Positions 7,488 through 9,707 of a stretch of DNA of 9,707 nucleotides are shown here, one piece after another; the first letter of the stretch is position 1; each line of letters begins with the position of its first letter. The stretch covers positions 1 through 9,707 of the forward strand of contig VBLD01000130.1 in NCBI GenBank assembly GCA_005879205.1, given 5' to 3'. Below the pieces are notes generated by a model. The model did no database searches. It was not told the origin of the DNA and saw nothing but the letters and a program-made list of their open reading frames with translations. This DNA comes from Deltaproteobacteria bacterium (GTDB lineage: Bacteria > Desulfobacterota > Binatia > DP-6). The translations under genes and the position numbers were made by a program.

Positions 7488-7503
7488 TGGCACCTCCCTT
7501 GCT
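7488..7503 (+). promoter_or_regulatory. Sigma-54 (-24/-12) promoter of the vWA gene
   Basis: TGGCAC (7488-7493), five bases, then TTGCT (7499-7503) matches the RpoN consensus TGGCAC-N5-TTGCW. The invariant GG (7489-7490) and GC (7501-7502) are separated by the required 10 bp. Transcription should start near 7513, leaving about 50 nt of leader with a strong ribosome site. Sigma-54 promoters need an enhancer-binding activator ATPase; none is encoded in the window. Confidence 0.7.
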
Positions 7504-7548
7504 CCTGCCGACCATCGCCGGCGGACGCGCGAGCGCCGTGCGGCGGGC

Positions 7549-7560
7549 AGGAGAAGGAGA
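7549..7560 (+). promoter_or_regulatory. Strong double Shine-Dalgarno for the vWA gene
   Basis: The purine run AGGAGAAGGAGA holds two anti-SD matches, AGGAG ending 10 nt and AAGGAG ending 4 nt before the ATG at 7564. This fixes the start at 7564 even though the frame stays open further upstream. Confidence 0.85.
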
Positions 7561-7563
7561 ACG

Positions 7564-8445
7564 ATGAAGGCGATCACGAGGTCCACGGGCGTACGCGTCG
7601 TCGCGGCACTCACACTCGCGCTGCTCCTCGCAGCGCGCGAGGCGCGAGCAGTGAAGGTCGACTTCCTCTGGGTCATCGACAACTCGCCGTCGATGGCCGA
7701 CAAGCAGGCCACGCTTTCGGCGGCGGCCTCCAGCATCGCGGACCAGCTCGCGAATGCGATGTGCCCCATCGACTGGCGCATGGCCGTCACCTACACGGAC
7801 CTCTACGTCCCGCCGAGCGGGAGCGACGTCTGCTCCGGCTCGCCCGGACCGGGCCGCGCCGTGCTCTGCCCCTTCACCGAGGACATCAACGTCTTCAAGA
7901 ACGGGACGGCGCAGTGCGCATATGTGAAGGCCGGAACGTGCGGCGGGAGCTCCGAGCGCGGCTTCAGCAGCGCCGCCATCGCGATCGACGATCTGCTCAC
8001 CGGCAATGGATGCCAGGCGGTACCGAGCACGCAGTGCGTGATGCGGCCCGATGCCCGCCTGGCCGTCGTCTTCTTCAGCGACACCGGCGAGCAGACGCCC
8101 GCCTCGACGCCGCCGCCCGGGCAGCCGGACGACAGCGTCGCGAGCTGGGTCCGATACTTCGGCGATTTCGACCTGCTCTCGCCCGGTGTGCAGCGCGCCC
8201 AGGTGCACGGCATCCTCTGCCCGCTGCGCGCCCTGCGGCGACAAGCTCGCCGACCCAGCGCTGTTCGACCGGTACTCCGAGGTGATCACCCAGCTCGGCG
8301 GCACCGAAGGGAGCATCGCCAACCAGGCCACGCTTGCCGATTCGATCACCAACATCGTCGACGCGGTCATGGCCGGCGCGTGCTGCGGCGACGGTATCGT
8401 CGAGGCCGGCGAGCAGTGCGACGACGGGAACACCGTCGACGGTGA
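7564..8445 (+). CDS. Secreted von Willebrand factor A domain protein, N-terminal part (frame broken near 8218-8236)
   Basis: Starts at the ATG behind a strong ribosome site. Residues 1-29 are a signal peptide ending AREARA, with V30 as probable first mature residue. Residues 32-215 form a vWA domain: VDFLWVIDNSPSM carries the DxSxS metal-ion (MIDAS) motif (D39, S41, S43) and VVFFSDTGEQ supplies the downstream acidic residue D173. Such domains bind protein or matrix ligands through a divalent cation. Family-like sequence stops after VHGILCP (C219); the frame then reads arginine-rich nonsense until a stop at 8443-8445. The true continuation is one base out of phase and is listed as the next gene segment. 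As written the product would be 293 residues with a spurious tail of about 70. Most likely a single gene of more than 700 residues split by a one-base indel. Confidence 0.85.
   Translation: MKAITRSTGVRVVAALTLALLLAAREARAVKVDFLWVIDNSPSMADKQATLSAAASSIADQLANAMCPIDWRMAVTYTDLYVPPSGSDVCSGSPGPGRAVLCPFTEDINVFKNGTAQCAYVKAGTCGGSSERGFSSAAIAIDDLLTGNGCQAVPSTQCVMRPDARLAVVFFSDTGEQTPASTPPPGQPDDSVASWVRYFGDFDLLSPGVQRAQVHGILCPLRALRRQARRPSAVRPVLRGDHPARRHRREHRQPGHACRFDHQHRRRGHGRRVLRRRYRRGRRAVRRREHRRR
8218..8236 (+). other. Frameshift junction within the vWA gene
   Basis: Upstream family-like sequence is in the frame of the ATG at 7564; downstream sequence is in the next frame, so the text carries one base too many (or lacks two). 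Deleting one C of the CCC at 8231-8233 would join the halves as HGILCPLRACGDKLADP. No classic slippery site for programmed +1 shifting is visible. Confidence 0.85.
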
Positions 8446-9707
8446 CTGCTGCTCGTCGACCTGCCAGTTCGAGTCGTCGGCCACCCTGTGCCGGCCGGCC
8501 GCGGGGTCGTGCGACGTCGCCGAGTTCTGCACCGGCACCAGCGCCACCTGCCCCGCCGACGCCTTCCAGCCGTCGACCTTCACGTGCCGTCCCGCCGCCG
8601 GGGCCTGCGACCTGACGGAGTTCTGCACCGGAACGAGCGGGCTCTGCCCGGCCGACGCGAAGAGCACGGGCGTCTGTCGCGCCGCCGCGGCAGCCTGTGA
8701 CGTCGCGGAGAGCTGCGACGGCGTCTCCAACGACTGCCCCGCCGATGCCTTCAAGTCGTCGTCGGTCAAGTGCCGCGTGTCCGCAGGCCCCTGCGATCAG
8801 GCGGAGTCCTGCACCGGCACCAGCGCCGCCTGCCCGGCCGACGCCTTCAAGCCGGCGACGACCAAGTGCCGCGCCGCCGCCGGCGACTGCGACGTCGCCG
8901 AGTTCTGCACCGGCACGGACGCCGCTTGCCCGGCCGACCAGAAGAGCACGGCCGTCTGCCGCCCCGTCGCCGGCTCGTGCGACGTCGCCGAGAGCTGCGA
9001 CGGCGTCTCGAACGACTGCCCCGCGGACGTCTTCGTGCCGGCCAGCACCGAGTGCCGCGCGGCCGCCGGCGAGTGCGACGTGGCCGAGACCTGCTCGGGC
9101 ACCAGCCCCGCCTGCCCGGCCGACCGGAAGCGAACCAGCGTCTGCCGGCCGTCGACCGGCCCGTGCGACCCCGCGGAGCGCTGCGACGGCTCCTCCGACA
9201 CCTGCCCGGCCGACGGGCTCACCGCGGACGGCACCACGTGCAACGACGGCGACGCGTGCACCCAGAACGACGTCTGCCAGGCCGGCCAGTGCCAGGGTAC
9301 CGCGGTCACCTGCGCCGCGCCGGATCAGTGCCACGAGGCCGGCACCTGCGACCCGGGAACAGGCCTGTGCACCTATGCGCAGAAGCAAGACGGCACCTCG
9401 TGCGACGACGGCAACGCGTGCACCGAGCACGAGAGCTGCCGGGCGGGTCACTGCGTCGGCGGCACCGCGATCAGCTGCGCCGACAGCGACGCCTGCACGG
9501 TCGACACCTGCAACCCGGCCACCGGCTGCGTCCACCGCCACTTCGAGGGGATGGCCGCCCTCGACTGCCTCTGCAGCTCGGGGATGTCGCAGACGAGCTG
9601 CACCAACGAGCGCATCCCGGCGTGCGTGCCGAAGCACTTCATGCGCGCCTGCCGCCTGATCGCCCGCGCCCACGAGGCCAAGCCGAAGAAGTCGCAACGG
9701 TTCCTCC
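8225..9707 (+). CDS. Continuation of the vWA protein: DUF4215 repeat, disintegrin-like Cys repeats, Cys-rich tail (C-terminus beyond window)
   Basis: This frame takes over where the vWA frame fails and stays open to the window end (494 codons). It first completes the vWA domain (CGDKLADPALFDRYSEV, then EGSIANQATLADSITNIVDA). Next comes one DUF4215/'myxococcus Cys-rich' repeat (8381-8473, CCGDGIVEAGEQCDDGN), eight disintegrin-like repeats (8489-9238), and a tail with other Cys motifs (9239 onward). No signal peptide or good ribosome site precedes it. In-frame start codons exist at GTG 8282 and ATG 8369, but both fall inside the vWA tail, so an independent gene is unlikely. The start given is simply where this frame becomes meaningful. 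Role inferred: an extracellular, disulfide-rigid stalk or binding region. Confidence 0.85.
8381..8473 (+). other. DUF4215 / myxococcus Cys-rich repeat
   Basis: The segment CCGDGIVEAGEQCDDGN, then TVDGDCCSSTCQFE, is a canonical 31-residue copy of the family (CGDG-x-x-x-x-GE-x-CDDGN...DGC...C). It is common in secreted deltaproteobacterial proteins. It links the vWA domain to the disintegrin-like array. Confidence 0.88.
8489..9238 (+). repeat. Eight tandem disintegrin-like Cys repeats
   Basis: Eight units start at 8489, 8585, 8675, 8771, 8867, 8957, 9053 and 9143, with lengths of 32, 30, 32, 32, 30, 32, 30 and 32 residues. Each follows C-R-x5-C-D-x-x-E-x-C-x-G-x-S/D-x-x-CPAD, that is C-x6-C-x5-C-x6-C. 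This is the cysteine pattern and flanking residue set of the integrin-binding loop in ADAM and snake-venom disintegrins. None of the loops contains RGD; units 5 and 7 end the loop in DCD and ECD, as many ADAMs do. Four cysteines per unit suggest two local disulfides. Confidence 0.88.
9239..9707 (+). repeat. Cys-rich tail with two CxDGxxCT repeats
   Basis: Two related units begin at 9239 (CNDGDACTQNDVCQAGQCQG) and 9401 (CDDGNACTEHESCRAGHCVG), 162 bp apart. They are separated by a CAAPDQCHEAGTC/CDPGTGLC stretch and followed by CADSDACTVDTCNPATGC and further Cys pairs. Such motifs are common in secreted deltaproteobacterial stalks. The last visible residues turn lysine/arginine-rich (AKPKKSQRF). 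The stop lies beyond the window. Confidence 0.75.

Larger units (their letters stand above)
7206..7563. other. Divergent intergenic control region, 358 bp
   Basis: No convincing gene is seen here; the frames that cross it are arginine-rich and continue from out-of-frame reads of the flanking genes. It holds the start regions of both divergent genes, a sigma-54 promoter, a weak sigma-70-like promoter, three inverted repeats and a strong ribosome site, each listed separately. A short AT-richer patch at 7278-7314 stands out from the surrounding GC. Confidence 0.8.

Noticed and set aside
7206..7563. Small gene or tRNA in the intergenic region
   Set aside because: No start with a ribosome site and plausible peptide, and no cloverleaf, was found.
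8218..8236. Programmed +1 ribosomal frameshift
   Set aside because: No in-frame slow or stop codon, no slippery CCC/CUU codon in the upstream frame and no SD-like stimulator were seen; an indel is simpler.
5409..8285. 958-codon open frame on the plus strand
   Set aside because: It runs antisense to the giant gene, across the intergenic region and out of frame through the vWA gene. The translation is Arg/Ala/Gly/Asp-rich with no domain; GC bias keeps the frame open.
8489..9238. CRISPR array
   Set aside because: The 90-96-bp periodic repeats are coding, keep one frame, and lack short identical repeats with unique spacers.
8489..9238. RGD integrin-binding tripeptide in the disintegrin-like loops
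   Set aside because: All eight loops were read; none contains RGD. Only DCD/ECD-like endings occur in units 5 and 7.
8697..9659. 320-codon plus-strand frame rich in Ala/Pro/Thr
   Set aside because: Out-of-phase reading of the Cys-rich repeats with no cysteine motif or domain of its own.
8075..9697. 540-codon minus-strand frame rich in Gly/Ala/Val with regular repeats, and another at 7429-8769
   Set aside because: Antisense to the disintegrin-like array; the regularity comes from the plus-strand repeats, whose cysteine pattern is decisive.

Overview
The window comes from a very GC-rich bacterial genome and carries two long, divergently transcribed genes for secreted, repeat-built proteins. 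Both run off the window ends. The combination of high GC, a von Willebrand A (vWA) domain joined to a DUF4215/'myxococcus Cys-rich' repeat and disintegrin-like Cys repeats, and a textbook sigma-54 promoter suggests a deltaproteobacterial-type lineage (Myxococcota, Binatota or Desulfobacterota-like). That placement is inference. No housekeeping gene, RNA gene or mobile element is visible to test it.

Left part (1-7205, minus strand): one unbroken reading frame of at least 2401 codons whose 3' end lies beyond base 1. It begins with a signal peptide. It then alternates four DNRLRE/CBM96-like beta-sandwich modules with blocks of about 90-residue Ig-like (PKD/cadherin-type) domains. The order from the N-terminus is DNRLRE, 2 Ig, DNRLRE, 4 Ig, DNRLRE, 5 Ig, DNRLRE, then 8 complete Ig domains and the start of a ninth. 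It looks like a giant surface adhesin or glycan-binding stalk. Two layers of internal duplication are visible: a tandem super-repeat of about 1.83 kb (4 Ig + DNRLRE + 1 Ig, two copies, about 1945-5612), and a regular array of seven 267-bp Ig units (60-1928).

Middle (7206-7563): a 358-bp divergent intergenic region. It contains a near-perfect sigma-54 (-24/-12) promoter and a strong Shine-Dalgarno for the rightward gene, two short inverted repeats at enhancer distance, a weak sigma-70-like promoter for the leftward gene, and an AT-rich inverted repeat next to it.

Right part (7564-9707, plus strand): a secreted protein with a signal peptide and a vWA domain with an intact DxSxS metal site. The vWA frame is cut by a one-base frameshift near 8218-8236. 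In the new frame the rest of the vWA domain continues, followed by a DUF4215 Cys repeat, eight repeats with the exact cysteine spacing of the ADAM/snake-venom disintegrin loop, and further Cys-rich repeats to the window edge. Either the assembly carries a one-base error or the gene is broken.

Together the pair looks like an extracellular adhesion/recognition locus: one giant Cys-poor Ig/carbohydrate-binding fibre and one disulfide-rich vWA protein sharing one control region. Functional linkage is inferred only from divergence and shared surface character.
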